Notes under the pieces: generated by a model
The model's database searches: none
What the model saw: the letters and a program-made list of their open reading frames with translations, nothing else
Told to the model about the DNA's origin: nothing
Part shown: positions 1 through 12,673 of the stretch, piece by piece
How positions within the stretch are numbered: position 1 is the stretch's first letter
Layout of the letters: each line of letters opens with the position of its first letter
Origin: Phialocephala subalpina
Taxonomy: Eukaryota > Ascomycota > Leotiomycetes > Helotiales > Mollisiaceae
NCBI GenBank assembly: GCA_900073065.1
Contig: FJOG01000017.1
Coordinates: 354,998 to 418,997, forward strand
Direction of reading: 5' to 3'
Length of the DNA: 64,000 nucleotides
Translations under genes and position numbers: made by a program

Positions 1-1049
1 CCCCCTGAAGAGTTTCCGTGGCCCGTCTCCCTCCCCGGAATGCGAGAGTCTCTGCACAGCATATGCTTTTCCATCGTTTGTTATCCAGGTTGACAGGTTC
101 ATCGGCCGATCGTGTATCATCTCCGTCACTGTTGTTTTCTTTGGCATCCACTCCATGCGACTGAAGAGTTCGGTGCTGGTCTGATTCCCAGCATGATCTG
201 GTGTCCATCTGATACACTGAACTGCTGCCGGCTTCTGAGTCGCAACTACTAGCTCATCATCTAGAGCCAGTGCTCTGCCAATGCCTGCATCGACTTTAAT
301 AACCATTCGAAAGCGTACGCTGACTTCGCGGACTCCTCCACCTTCTCCAGGACCCCAAAGGATTCTGTCTCCCCCTTGAGTTCTCGCCCCGCTGAAATTG
401 CTCTGCCTCCGCGTTTGTACACTTGTATGTGATGCGAAATGCGGCCGGTATACTCGAGCGTCTGGATCCGTTGCCAGGGTATAAGTAATCAGATATCCTG
501 AGGTCGTTTGAACCACAAAAATCGCAGAGTCAGGACGGACAAGGAGAGAGACGTTGGGACCGTAGGTAGTGAGTGATTTCTTTGACCTGACAACAACAGC
601 AAGTACAGCTGTTGGCTATGAAGAAGAGATTAGCTAAGTACTGGACCATGCCCGAGGGTCCATACCTTGGTTTGCCATATTGTCAATGATGTAGAGGTGA
701 TGACTGCGAAAAGGTGGCCGGTTCGAGAAATCTTGAGAGATAGGAGAGGTTCGTTTTCTGCAGATCCAGACAAGGTCGTGTCATGGCCGTTGAATCGCAC
801 TGAGTGTCGTCGTTGGTTGTCATGCTCGATGGGCCTGATTCCTGGTGTCATAGGAGTCACCGGGGTAGAAACGCCGGATAAATCCTCATTATCAGTCTCC
901 CCTCCAATGCTAGGAGCCTCCAGCAAAGAGCCACTCCCCTCTGTCGTCTCGCGGGATTCTGCATCATCGTCTAACTCGAATGTACGATCTCGCGGCGCCT
1001 TGCTTGTACTTGCTGCATATACGCGGGGAGCTCCAATGGGCCAGTACAT
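1..1049 (-). CDS. RIC1: RIC1 family protein, Ypt6/Rab6 exchange factor subunit (3' end beyond window)
   Basis: N-terminal part of RIC1, which with Rgp1 activates the Golgi GTPase Ypt6/Rab6 in endosome-to-Golgi traffic. The ATG is at 1049-1047 and the protein opens MYWPIGAPRVYA, the usual RIC1 start. Exon 1 (666-1049) holds a Ser/Thr/Pro-rich acidic insert and then the first beta-propeller strands (LLSLKISRTGHLFAVIT). A 50-nt intron (616-665, GTATGG..TAG) follows. Exon 2 (1-615) continues in phase with AVLAVVVRSKKSLTTYGPN and LVRPDSAIFVVQTTSGYL, typical of the propeller region, and runs off the left edge, so the C-terminal RIC1 domain is not visible. It diverges from TEX1 across 460 bp. The identification is by recognised family sequence; there is no sign of damage. 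Confidence 0.85.
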
Positions 1050-1509
1050 GGCTTCTCAGTAGCAACGGCTACTTCATTCGTGTGGTGGCATGCCAAAAGA
1101 TTGGCATAAGTGAAGGAGCGCAAGCAAAGAGGCTCCAGTTCCAGCACCTGCATGAGAGCTCTCTTGTTGAAGGCCCATGTATTAGTAGCTCGGTAAATCT
1201 TCCCTTTTGAACAGGGGTGCATTGACAGGGGTCCTCGAATTGTGAAGGAAGGTCTAGCTTCCCGGAAACTTCACCAATTCATCTCAAAAAGTTGATTTTC
1301 AAACCAGATCGATTGTACAGTCATAGTTGGGAGATTGTTCACCAACCCCTTATTTCTTCCTCCACCACAGTCATTTGCGTCCCGCTTTGCGCAAAAAGCC
1401 GATTCTACGCTACGTCCAGCAGACAAAACATCGTCTAGAGCGCGTACCTTTCGTACCTAGATAGACAACGATTCGTAGTCTCGAAGGTGGTCCTCTCAAA
1501 ATTCTTTGT
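1050..1509. promoter_or_regulatory. Shared divergent promoter region RIC1 / TEX1
   Basis: This 460-bp gap separates the two start codons and must hold both 5' leaders and promoters. It contains pyrimidine-rich stretches around 1350-1380. No specific factor site could be assigned. Short open frames here look like chance ORFs. Confidence 0.5.
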
Positions 1510-2902
1510 ATGGCTCCGATTCAGCTTCGGCCACGACAAAGCGTGGCAAAGGAGAGATTTGCGATCCTCTTTGGTGCTCAGAAAACAGTTTCTTACCACG
1601 ATCCACAAGCCTCCAGAGGCGCTGGCAATCACGGGTAAGCCAGGTTCTTTTTCTTCAAGAGGGCAAGTACATGGTCTTTGGACTTGTTCCTTTAATTTAT
1701 GAGACCTGATAAGATGTACTCGCTCATTTATGAAGGCTTCTTAAGTCAGAATTCTCTACTATCACGTGTGCGGACAACCCCTCCTTCATCTTCCACGTTT
1801 CTTCTACTCGAGTCAGACAATTTTTGAGGTTTCTTTCTATCATTTAGACATATTAGAATACTGATGGTAATACGATAGCTTGCGTTCTATTGCTTGGAAC
1901 CCTCTTGGGACTTTGATAGCTACTGGCTCAGCAGACCGGACTCTTAGAGTGTAAGTCGTCCAAACCACACTATTTGCATTAGCTTACATCTGAAGATGGA
2001 ACCCAGAGAGACAAAATGTTAAGTACTCGACTGAGCTCAAAGGTCACGCGGCCGGCATCGAGCAAGTTGCATTCAATCCAGTAAAGGACGCAGAACTATG
2101 CAGCGTCAGTAGCGACGGCGTAGTCAAGTTCTGGGATGTAAGAACGAAAGCAGTCATCAACGAGATCAAGGGACTTGGCGAAGCGTTCACTCTTGCCTGG
2201 CACCCTGATGGCGAGACTTTGCTAGTCGGCAACAAGGTATGTCTTGTCTCGCCATAATATTTTCTTGAAGTCCAAACAACTCTTTGCCATCAGACTCGAT
2301 CATGTTACACCATTCACTAATGTATTCAGGATGATAACATATTTGTACTGTCCCCAACACAGCCACAACCAATCACCTCACACCAACAGTCCGTACAAAC
2401 CAACAAAATGACTTTCAGTCATAGCGGGGATAAGGTTTTCTTGACTACTGGCGAAGGCCGCGTCAAGATCCTCTCATTCCCAAATTTTGAACCAGTCTTC
2501 CACTTGAGTCACGACCCTTCAATTCCATTCACCTTGAACGGTCATACATCCAGCTGTATCTCCATAGTCCTACAACCAACAGCCCGCTTTCTCGCCACAG
2601 GAGGCTCAGACTCTATTATTGCACTCTGGGATACATCTGATTGGATCTGTCAAAGAACTCTCATAGATATGGTTGGGCCAGTCAGGAGTATTAGCTTCAG
2701 CTTCGATGGGAGTTACATCGTGGGCGGTTCTGACGAAGGTCCTGGCCTGGAGATCGCCCACGCAGAGACCGGAGAGTACATCTACAACGTTAAGACCGCC
2801 GGTCCCTGCCCGATTGTTGCATGGCATCCCAACAAGTATTGTCTCGCCTACACAGATCTTGGGAGTCTGAAGATTATAGGAGTTGATCCAGAAAGGAAAT
2901 AG
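1510..2902 (+). CDS. TEX1: THO complex subunit TEX1/THOC3, WD40 protein
   Basis: WD-repeat subunit of the THO/TREX complex, which couples transcription to mRNP assembly and export in the nucleus. Four exons fit: 1510-1634, 1879-1950, 1996-2236 and 2330-2902, giving 336 residues. Exon 1 begins MAPIQLRPRQSV; the junction reads NHG-LRSIAWNPLGTLIATGSADRTLRVW, a clear first WD repeat. Further repeats include VKFWDVRTK, IIALWDTSDW, VRSISFSFDGSYIVGGSDEG and PIVAWHPNKYCLAY. Length and repeat order match THOC3. The first intron is long for this genome (244 nt); the other two are 45 and 93 nt. It is divergent from RIC1. The exon 1 start is the least certain part, since it rests on splice phase and a remembered family N-terminus. 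Confidence 0.85.
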
Positions 2903-4286
2903 GCTTTGTACGTATGAGCTACGACTGAAGCATCTTTGGCGCGTTTTTGGGGGGTCATGGATTTGGAGGAATTCTGGGATCTTCGAAATTAGGAAGTGTC
3001 ATGGTCTCGGTCAGCAGACGTTCGTCCATAATCAAATTCTTTGGATTTTGCAGCAAGAAGTCTGGCAGACCTCTTCCTCCAAACCTCTTTTTTCGGCTTT
3101 GACAGATCAGGTCATATCCTCAGGTACGCCACGGATTCAGAGCTAGAGATTCTCGTGCCAACTATATACAGTAAATTTCTCTTTCCAAATGTCCTGGAAT
3201 AGTTTCGACAATAGTTTGTCCGCCGATTAGTCTCGCAAGGTCACGTGTAGATATACAAACTAAAAAGGGGTTGGATGAGGCCACGTCGTCAAAATATACT
3301 TCAGCCATTCGCATCACTCTCCTAGAAAGAGCAAGATCTTCTAGAAACACTGCTCTGCAAGGCAAGCCGTGTCTCGTGGAAAATCGTCACCATGGCTGAG
3401 CAGCTGCATCTCCAGGAGTAGTAATAGAGGAGAGTCGGCCTGATGTTCGTCCGACTTCAAATTCCGCAGATGTCCGAGTGCAGGGAAGGATGAAGTATAC
3501 GGCTGCGTTTGATTGGCACATCAAGACCCCTCCACAAGGCTGAGATACACTACTCCGACCGGCCGCCGGCCGAGGTGACAGGCAAGGTACGAGAAGCACC
3601 AGAAAGAGCTCCACACCGCGATGGCTTACGGAAGCAAGCCTCGAAGCGCTGCTGCCTTGTGCCCCCCCATTTCAACCTCATTTGATGGCGGTTGGGTCAG
3701 CCCGGCCGTCTGAATCACTCGACGTGCATTGCATCCATCCATCACTTTGGTTCAGACACTGCCACAGTCATCAGACTCTTTGGTGAAAGTGCGATCTTCG
3801 CGCGTCGACTCCTCGCGTTGTCATAACTGAGGCCAATTCTTCGCCCCAGAAATCGCCTGCCTCAGGGTCCATACCATACTATCGAGAAGTCCCAGCCGGA
3901 TCAAGCTCTAAAAGTCTAAATCCAGCACTGGTATTTATCGGTATTCGAAGCGAACGCCGACCGTTTATCAACTTGACTTTCTGCAGGGCGCCCGCAACCT
4001 TCATACAGACTTCACCAACTCAACGGCTGTTCGACGGCAAAACATGTAATTGGCGCGCACGAAACTGTGGTCTGTTGCATTGAACATCTTGACGTCTCCG
4101 TTCTTTCGCAAATAACAGAAGTCCGAAGCGGTCTAAGTGCGGCACAGCTTCGCTTGATTGAACAGCATACATTCACATTAAGGACAGAGGGACGCAGCAT
4201 ATTTTCACTCGACCATCGACGCGACTGATTGAGGTGGCGGTTGAGTAGTTACTGGAGAATAGCAAGAAGAAAGAAGAAAGAAGAAC
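2903..4286. other. Intergenic, TEX1 to Zn2Cys6 gene
   Basis: These 1.4 kb should hold the TEX1 3' UTR, then the promoter and 5' leader of the Zn2Cys6 gene. Open frames here (for example 2883-3146) lack recognisable protein features. The last part (about 4250-4286) is an AGAAGAA-rich purine tract just before the ATG. Confidence 0.5.
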
Positions 4287-7200
4287 ATGTCGTCAGGTTC
4301 GAACACTCCTCCGGATGGCTATTTCAACGACCTCTCACGGCCAACAGGAAACAATCGCAACAAACGAGCCCGAAGTCCGGTTGGAGAAGCAAATGGCGCA
4401 GCAGATCCAGCAAGCGGAGGAGATTCGAATGTACCAAAACCCAAGAGAATAGCTTGCATCATCTGCAGGAAGAGGAAGCTCAAATGCGATGGAACTAAGC
4501 CCAGTTGCTCAACCTGTACGCGCTTGGGACACAATTGTGCCTACGATGAGGTGAGGAGGAAGTCCGGGCCCAAGAGAGGTTATGTGAAGGCACTCGAGGA
4601 GAGACTAAGTAAGTCATTCCGCTGGTCATGGAAGGCATTGCGCTCGATGGTGGGGGTTTGTATGATGAAGTAGGAGCTAATGTACGTCCGTTGAGCAGAG
4701 CAGGTCGAAACGCTCCTCAAAACTCAAGATCCAGCGGCCACAACACCAGAAATCCCACAGACGAACTTTGGCAGTGGGCAGAGGAATGTCAGCGGAGTCG
4801 GTCTCCCGTCTGTCACTGCCGGAGACTTCAACATCTCGAATCCTGCGCTGAATATCGGAAATGGAGTAGATGCGGATCGTTGGGGTTTCAACGGAGAATC
4901 TCCGTCCGCACCTATGGACAATATGGCCTTCACAGCTGATTTAAACATGGGCATGGGAATTGATGACAGTACATTTACCTGGGAGATGATCGGACTTGGA
5001 TTGGAAGAACCACTTCCTCCTCAAGACACGATTGACGAACTGTATGTTTTCAACGACATCCTGAGAAAACATGTACTCATATTTTCTAATCAGACATCAA
5101 GTATACTTCGACAAGATCCATCCATCACTACCTATGATCCACAAATATCGATATCTAGCAGCTATGAATTTGTATGTAATCCCTATTCGTTTGAGTCATG
5201 CAAATCCTATCTACTCTCAAACTTCATTATGTGAAATCTTCGCATCGTATTCCTTAACATGATTCCTTCTGGATTTTTGAAAATGTCTACGCTGCCGATG
5301 AATACTGGAAGGGTTCATCTCTTTTGTCAAGTTTCGATTAGCAAGACTGTTCCACGTGTGGAGATATGAGCTAAGAAAACGATTTGTAGAGCGCCAGGGC
5401 AGCGTCCTCCTGTGGCGTTACGGTATGCTATGTGGACGTTAGCTGCATCAGTCGCGGAAAAATTCATGGACCTCCGAGATCACTTCTACCAACGAGCGCG
5501 AAAATACATGGAAGCCGACTATCTCAAGGGCCATGGCGAGCATATGATCTCTATCGCCCATGCGCAGACACATGCCCTTCTGGCATCATATGAATTCAAG
5601 ATGATGTACTTTCCGCGTGCGTGGATGAGCACAGGTTCAGCTATTCGAATGTGTCAAATGTGAGTTTCAATGACACTGATATACTGGAATATGCTGACAT
5701 CGGTGAAAGGATGGGTCTGCATAGGCTAGATGGTGCTGGACTGGATGTCAAGATGTGCCTTCCTCCACCTCGAGATTGGACTGAACGAGAGGAGAGAAGG
5801 AGAACTTTCTGGATGGCCTTCTGCGAGGATCGGTATGCAAGTATCGGCACTGGTTGGCCGATGACCATCGATGAGAAGGATATCCTTACCGATCTTCCAG
5901 CTTCGGACGAAGCCTTTGAGATGAGCAAGCCAGAGCGTACATTGTCGCTGGCCGAATCGATGAGCCCTTCCGGAGCCTCTAAGCTTTCCGCTTTTGGAGG
6001 TGTGGTCTTGATGGCTTGCCTTTTCGGACGGAATCTCATCCATCTACATCGACCTGATCCAGACGAAAAAGACCACGATCTCAATGGCGAATTCTGGAAG
6101 CGCCATAGAAACATGGACAACATCCTTCTCAACACATCATTGTCGCTGCCGTCACATCTCAAACTTCCCACTGGACTAGCTAGTCCCAACATCATCTTCA
6201 CGAATATGAACATCCACACGTCAACCATTTGTCTGCATCAAGCTGCCATTTATAAGGCGGATAAGAACAATCTTCCAGCTTCAATCAGTGCTGAGAGCAA
6301 AGTAAGATGTATCACGGCTGCGAACGAGATTGCTAGCATCATGCGAATGATATCTCATATGGACTTGTCATCAGTAAGTCACCTACTCGATCTAGTATAC
6401 GAAACTTGTTCTAATTGTTCCTAGATGAACCCCTTCATATCCTTCTGTCTGTACGTTGCAGCCAGAGTCTTTGTACAGTACCTGAAGAGTCGACCCGACG
6501 ACAGCCAAACTGGTGACTCGCTTCGGTTTCTACTCTCTGCAATGAACGCGTTGAAGAAGAAGAATCCTTTGACCGAATCATTCTTGGTTCAATTGGACGT
6601 TGATCTCGAAGGCCTGGGCATGAGAAACGCGAAGTACAAGTCAGTCTTCGCATACAGCGAAGATAACGTAAGTTATTTTCTTTTTCCGCCACTGATGCCA
6701 GTTTGGACTGACGATAAACAGCTTGGAATCTCCAGTGCAAAGGCACCAAATATATCATCAGGATCCCAAGGTTTCAGAGACGGCTTTCCCTCTCAAAAGA
6801 ATGAGTGTCTCTTCATGAGACTCGCCGAGGACGACGGAACAGCAATGGACAACAACAGAAATCCACCTACTGCAGATGCAGAAGCGGAAGCTGATCCTCT
6901 TTCGGCATCATCATCAGGACCTCGAAACGATAGCTTCGACAGCCAACCGAACTGGATGCCCATTGACCAATCCTCAAGACGTGGGGACGTTCAACGTACT
7001 CTCCAGGGTCTTGCCCTTGGTGATATCCAGCAGCCAAACTTTACGACTAGGGACTTGAATGGAAGTGGCTACGGCCCTAGCAGAAACAGCACTGGAGATT
7101 CAGGTCTCTCTCCTGACACCCAGGACTCGAGCTCGAACCGACCAACCCCCAATGCTTCTACACCTTCAGACACACGTTCTAATCTCCACGCAGCACAAGG

Positions 7201-7570
7201 TAGCTCAGGAGCAACTTCATTCTCCACCAGTCCCGCATCCCAACAAAGTCGTGTCCCGACAACCGATGGAAGAGCAATGTCTTCATTCTTCTCCACGCAT
7301 CCTGACTACACCAATATCGCTCCCTCAACAGGCTTGACACCAGGTAACGAATTCACGCTACCAGAAACCCCTGGGAGAGGATTCGATGTCCCAAGTGGAT
7401 GGGAGATGAGCAACCAGGCAAACACGGGCCTGACTCCCGTTGGCGAGGGCGTGTTCAGACAATTGATGGGATTGGGTCCCATGGATCCCATGTGAGTTAT
7501 TCTTCAAGCTTCGTTGCAGATCTGCATGCTAATAATGAACAGGGATATCGGCTGGGAAGGCGGATCTTAA
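4287..7570 (+). CDS. Zn2Cys6 transcription factor with fungal-specific regulatory domain
   Basis: Fungal binuclear-cluster regulator, 905 residues in eight exons: 4287-4608, 4699-5041, 5094-5171, 5390-5659, 5710-6373, 6425-6667, 6722-7491 and 7543-7570. The zinc cluster is C57, C60, C67, C74, C77, C84 (C-x2-C-x6-C-x6-C-x2-C-x6-C), followed by a basic linker (PKRGYVKALEERL) and a short coiled segment (KQVETLLK). The middle-homology (Fungal_trans) domain starts near FDKIHPSLPMIHKYR and includes RDWTEREERRRTFWMAFCEDRYAS. The C-terminal 230 residues are Ser/Gln/Asn/Pro-rich, as expected for an activation region. The final exon is only 28 nt and gives DIGWEGGS. Intron 3 is long (218 nt). The family resembles regulators of carbohydrate use, but I cannot name a target pathway. 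Confidence 0.85.
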
Positions 7571-8933
7571 AATAACAACCTCAACTCTACATTTCGGTCC
7601 TTTAAGTAACATTGGTTTGATATCACGGATGATGACAGGCGTTTGGCACGATTCTCCTTTAGCTTCGGCTTGCTTTGAATTTATGGATTGGGACTCGGAT
7701 AGGCATGATAGGAAAAATTCTCCTCCAGGCATTAATACATCCAGGTACAATGCTTTTACTGTTTGTATGTGTATGATACCATTCGTTTCGATTGGAAGGA
7801 TGGAGATTGGCGTTATTATGAGGAACGACAGGTGTACAACAATTGGTTGGGTTGGATTAGGCATGCAAGCTTTGGGGTTTGGATGGATGGTTACTGGGTT
7901 CGACTTCCCACTCTAGCTAGGTAGATACACCAATATCGAATGAAAAATCTCTGAATATCAAAAGCGGGAGGTTGGGATGTGTGACATGTTGCTATTTTGA
8001 GATACCCGTGCCCTGGTTAAGGTTACATGCACATGCATATGGGTGGGATAAACCCGTTTCTGGGTATCCCAAGAGTTCTTTCCCAGGTCTCGATTGTTAT
8101 GATCAACACGTGAAGGTTATTTGATCCCTTGTGCAACCCAACCCCGCTTGGCACCTCCGAAGACTTGCAGAAAGAAGGCTTAGAACGTCGCACGTAAACA
8201 CGAATCCCTTATCTGCAAGTACGACGTTTGGGCGTTAGAAGGGAAAGCCACTGAACGTGGCATGAGAATCAAGAGATAACCACGAAGAGAGTCGTCATTG
8301 GGGGCTGTCACTTGACCGTTACTATAGGATGAAGCTATTGGTCTGGGTTGAACTGGGTCAAGTCATAGCAGTCGTGTTATTGCATATCTCCCAGAGTCGT
8401 GGCTGTGGTTCAGAAAGGGAAAGGTAGAGTATAGCGTGATGAGCGATTGGTGGGAGTTTGAGGAGGTGATGACCCGACCCGGCTTCGTAGATGAACCTAT
8501 CACGGTGGCGCCGATGCGAGGCTGGGAAAATAAGGGATTTTGAAAGAGCAGCGGTGGGAGATATTAGGTTTGTGTTTACAAAACTGTTTCGACCGGCCGA
8601 GTAGATAGACTCGGGCGTAGGGCTGGGGGGAAGGCATTTTGGTGACTTGTGATGAATGAAATAAAGACAGTGAATGCTGTATACTTCTTTAACAAGAAAT
8701 AGAGCTCGGGTAGAAAGGGGTTGAGTGATACGAAAGTCTTCCTAAACGAAGATACGGGTCAAGGCGAGGATGCTAAATGTCGTGCGTTTATTCTCGCTTG
8801 TTTGAGAAGAAGAAAGGAGGTGAAAACCACAGAGGATCTTACATTATTCTCGTCTTTTGTTTTGTACAGTGCCTAAATGCTACCAGAAGTACCACCTCAA
8901 GCTCAAACTCCTCTACCCTCCTGGACTATTCGT
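7571..8933. other. Intergenic between converging Zn2Cys6 gene and uL2m gene
   Basis: About 1.36 kb between two 3' ends. It holds the two 3' UTRs and otherwise no gene I can support. The frame at 7617-7916 shows no domain. Confidence 0.5.
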
Positions 8934-10166
8934 CTACTTGACTCTCCGCTTTCCATGGTTTCTCTCTCGCGCCGTTACAACCCACTTGTTTGGCTTCCTG
9001 ACCTTTCGAGTTTTGTATCCTCCTTTGGCCTAGTTACACATTAGCTCTGCCTATGATTCAGGAGGATGAACAAGCTTACCGGCATACCCCACGGGCTGAC
9101 GGGATTGACGTTACCCTTGGACTTTCCTCTTCCACCACCATGAGGATGATCAGCTGTGTGATTGTCAGTCATTAGGCTTGGTACTAGGCTAACACAGGCA
9201 GTTCTTACCGGCGTTCATTGCGAGACCTCGAACCGTAGGACGGATGTTCAGCCATCGACTTCGACCAGCTTTACCAAGCTGTCGATGCTGGTAATTTGGA
9301 TTGCTGGCAACCCCAATGGTAGCACAAGCATCTTTACTAACTTTCCGAATTTCACCGCTTTGAAGACGGACATTGACGTACTTGTTCCCACCCTGAGTCG
9401 TTTCATCATCCTTTGATATGACTGTGGCATACGTCCCTGCGCTTCTGCAGAAAACAGCCCCTTTACCTTTCGTGGAGCCAACGTTGTAGATGATGGTTCC
9501 AATGGGAATCATATGCAGAGGCAGACAATTTCCACGCCATGCAGTCCTGGCAGCCAACACACCAGGATCTACCACTCCTCCCATACTCTCCAGTAGGTCT
9601 CTTGGGATACCAGCTCGGTAGCTCTGGACGACATCTCCAGCTCTCATGCCCTCTGCGGCAACGATATAGCTTTTCCGACCTGTAGCTTCTTCATTGAGCA
9701 AGGCAATATGTGCACTTCGTCCTGGATCGTGCTCAATGCGCTCCACACTATGTTTTCCTGGCGCCATTCGCACAAAATCCACCGTCCTTATCCTCCTCTT
9801 GTGCCCACCTCCACGATGTCTCATAGTAACTCGACCGCTATTGTTTCTTCCTCCCTTTCCATGGCCCTTCTTGGCAAATGTCAATGGAAGAAACGGCCTT
9901 CCTTTCCATAAATGGTCATTGATGGGTCGTTTAAGATGTCGTACACCGGGGGTTCGTGGTTTGTATGTTCGCATCATAAACGTAGCATTGCCTTCATCTA
10001 CTGTCGGAGGCGGTGCGAAGCCAGAGGATGCTGCTGCTCCTGTTGGAGGAGATGGTTTGACAGGTTCGACGACTGTTGCATAATAACGGGGGAGAGCGCT
10101 TTTTCGAGGCAAGTTTTTGCATGCTGCCGTCCGGGACTGCCTGAGTAGTATTCTTGGTTGTAACAT
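8934..10166 (-). CDS. RML2: Mitochondrial large-subunit ribosomal protein uL2m
   Basis: Mitochondrial L2, a core protein near the peptidyl-transferase centre. Three exons on the minus strand (9209-10166, 9080-9153, 8934-9029) give 375 residues. The start at 10166 opens [19 protein letters not shown], a basic, Arg-rich presequence. Earlier in-frame codons exist only as TTG. L2 signatures are present: [20 protein letters not shown], then [21 protein letters not shown], and in exon 2 the conserved GGG loop ([14 protein letters not shown] and PVSPWGMP) with the C-terminal KTRK. The introns are 55 and 50 nt, with phases that join cleanly in the conserved [10 protein letters not shown] loop. The length is usual for fungal L2 with a presequence. 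Confidence 0.95.
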
Positions 10167-11042
10167 CTTTGACAGACTCAATTGCCCTGTCTGCCGAGGC
10201 CGATCGAGTCTGGTGGACGAAGTGAGGCAAACTGAGGGCGCCGTTGCTCAATGTCTGATGTCTTTGGAATTTCTGAGCCAGCTCGAATCTAGTTTAGCTC
10301 CTTGAGCCACAATCACGTCAGCCACATCGTTACTCCGCAGTTGCTATGGTAAAAAGTCAACATCCCAGCCATCGGCAGCGATCCCACCACTTCGCGATCT
10401 TTCCATTCTTAAGAAAAAGCATTCAATGCTCCTTGGAAGATATTTCTTCTCGTGATACATCTTCAATTCATCTCTTCTTGCCCGAATAACTTTCACGACT
10501 TTCCTCCCTTGCTTCGAGGTCTCGCGCGGTAATACCTTGCGTCTGGTAGGGATCCGAGAATCACGCTAAGTCGCCCCACAACAAGCCTACAAACACCTTC
10601 AAGAGTTCTTGGTCCAGTCTTCATCACCTTTGTGTACCTCCTCCTCAAACCACAATAACTCTTCTCCAAATCCTCCACCCCGAACACGACTTTACCTTCG
10701 ACTCAGATCAGTATCACATGTCCATTGTGGCGCATTGAGAACCTTTACACGCCATCCTCGAGTCACAAAAAGCACTGTCAACATTGTTGATATTGGTGCA
10801 AGACACTGTCGGGATACTGTCCATTGTACCCAAGAGGATTTCTTGATCTTCATCAAACTTCACGTACGTGTTCCAATGCTTTCACTCTGCAATATATGCG
10901 CTTGTCGCGTCTTCATCTGATCTCTGTCTCGTTCCGCACGCGTACATGCACCACTTTGATACCGCGTCTTACTGACTTCAATACAGTCTCTCATCGACTA
11001 CCACATACACGAACATAATCATTAATATCATACCAACAAGAA
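10167..11042. other. Divergent intergenic region uL2m / cyclin B
   Basis: This 876-bp region serves as promoter for both genes. On the cyclin side it is rich in C/T tracts and includes an exact ACGCGT (see separate entry). No gene found. Confidence 0.5.
10938..10943. promoter_or_regulatory. MCB-like ACGCGT box upstream of cyclin B
   Basis: An exact MluI-box hexamer lies 100 bp before the cyclin B ATG. In yeasts, ACGCGT is the core bound by the MBF/DSC1 G1/S factor. Binding here is inferred; one hexamer can occur by chance. Confidence 0.35.
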
Positions 11043-12673
11043 ATGCCTCCCGTGAGTTCACTCGTCACCTCCCAAAACACGCGGTTGTCGGTCGCGACCA
11101 GGAGGAATTCTTTCACGTACATATACTGATCAAAGTGATAATAGGCTCGTGCCACCAGCCGTCGGGCTGTCACGAACGAGAATGATGAGAACAGTGCTGT
11201 AGGAACAACTCGTCTCACTAGGTCGAAGTCTGCCGCGTTCAACGAGGATACAACCAGTGGTGCGAAGAAGCCCCTCCAATCCAAGAAGGCTGCGGTTAAT
11301 ACGCAACCAACCAGAAAGCGCGCTGCGTTAGGAGATGTGAGCAATGTCACCAAGGCGGAGATTGTCGAGGGCAAGAAGACCTTGGGAAAGGCTGGGCTCG
11401 TTTCGAAAGCTGCACAACCAACCGGTGTTCAGAAGAATCTATCACGCACCAACTCGTCGAGATCAGCATTAGGTGCTAAGGATACCAACAAGAAGACAGA
11501 GGTGAAGCGTACCGGATCTGGTGTGCTTGCTGGGAAGCGGAAGACGAGCTCGAGCTCGAGTAACATGATCAAGGAAGAGACCCCAGCTGAGGATGAACAA
11601 CCTTCGAGAAAGAAGATACACATTGAGCAAACAAAGGTCGAAGTCGAAGAGACCCAAGAGTACGTTGCCGAGCCGGAGGTTGACGAGAAGAAGTCTGTCA
11701 AGCAGGCCTTTGCTGAGGGAGTTGAGGACTTGGATCGTGAAGATTTGGACGATCCGTTGATGGTAGCCGAATATGTTGTGGAGATCTTCGAGTACTTGAA
11801 GAAGTTGGAGGTTGCTACACGACCCAACGCTGACTACATGGAACACCAAGAGGACTTGGAGTGGAAGATGCGAGGTATCCTCGTTGATTGGTTGATCGAA
11901 GTCCACACGCGCTTCCACCTTCTCCCCGAGACACTCTTCCTGGCCGTCAACATCATTGACCGATTCCTCTCCACCAAGGTCGTTCAACTTGATCGCCTTC
12001 AGCTCGTCGGTGTCACTGCCATGTTCATCGCCTCCAAATACGAAGAAGTTCTCTCACCTCATGTTGCCAACTTCCGTCACGTCGCTGACGATGGCTTCAC
12101 CGAGGCTGAGATTCTCAGTGCTGAGAGATACGTCCTCACTGCTCTCAACTATGATCTCAGCTACCCCAACCCCATGAACTTCCTCCGTCGTATCTCAAAG
12201 GCCGACAACTATGATATCCAAACACGTACCCTCGGCAAGTATCTTATGGAGATCAGCTTGCTCGACCATCGCTTCATGGATTACCTGCCCAGCCACATTG
12301 CGGCAGCTGCCATGTACCTTGCCCGTAAGATTCTTGAGAGAGGTGAATGGGTATGTTCTAATTCGTGCTGTTGTCGAACATTGCTAACATACATAGGACG
12401 CGACCTTAAGTCACTACGCTGGTTATACCGAGGAGGAGATCGAGCCTGTTTTCAAGCTGATGGTTGATTACCTTGCTCGTCCCGTTACTCATGAGGCTTT
12501 CTTCAAGAAGTACGCAAGCAAGAAATTCCTCAAGGGTAAGTGAAATGCGCCGAAAATTCTCGAATATAATCTGACACTCAACAGCTTCCATCCTCACAAG
12601 ACAGTGGGCTAAGAAGAACGCTGCCGATCTGGACATCGACGTCTCAGTTCCACTCGACTTGACCGCACGATAG
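11043..12673 (+). CDS. nimE: G2/mitotic-specific B-type cyclin
   Basis: B-type cyclin that activates CDK1 for mitosis; 480 residues in four exons: 11043-11051, 11145-12350, 12397-12535 and 12585-12673. Exon 1 is only 9 nt and encodes MPP. The joined N-terminus MPPARATSRRAVTNENDEN matches filamentous-fungal cyclin B. A destruction box RAALGDVSN (R62-N70) fits RxxLxxxxN, consistent with APC/C control. Cyclin_N contains MRGILVDWLIEVHTRFHLL (about 245-263) and LVGVTAMFIASKYEE; Cyclin_C follows with YLMEISLLDHRFMDY and HYAGYTEEEI. The introns are 93, 46 and 49 nt. An ACGCGT box lies 100 bp upstream. The assignment as NimE/Clb2 type is by overall resemblance. Confidence 0.93.

Noticed and set aside
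2883..3146. 87-codon frame overlapping the TEX1 stop
   Set aside because: Starts without ATG and lies in the probable 3' UTR of TEX1.
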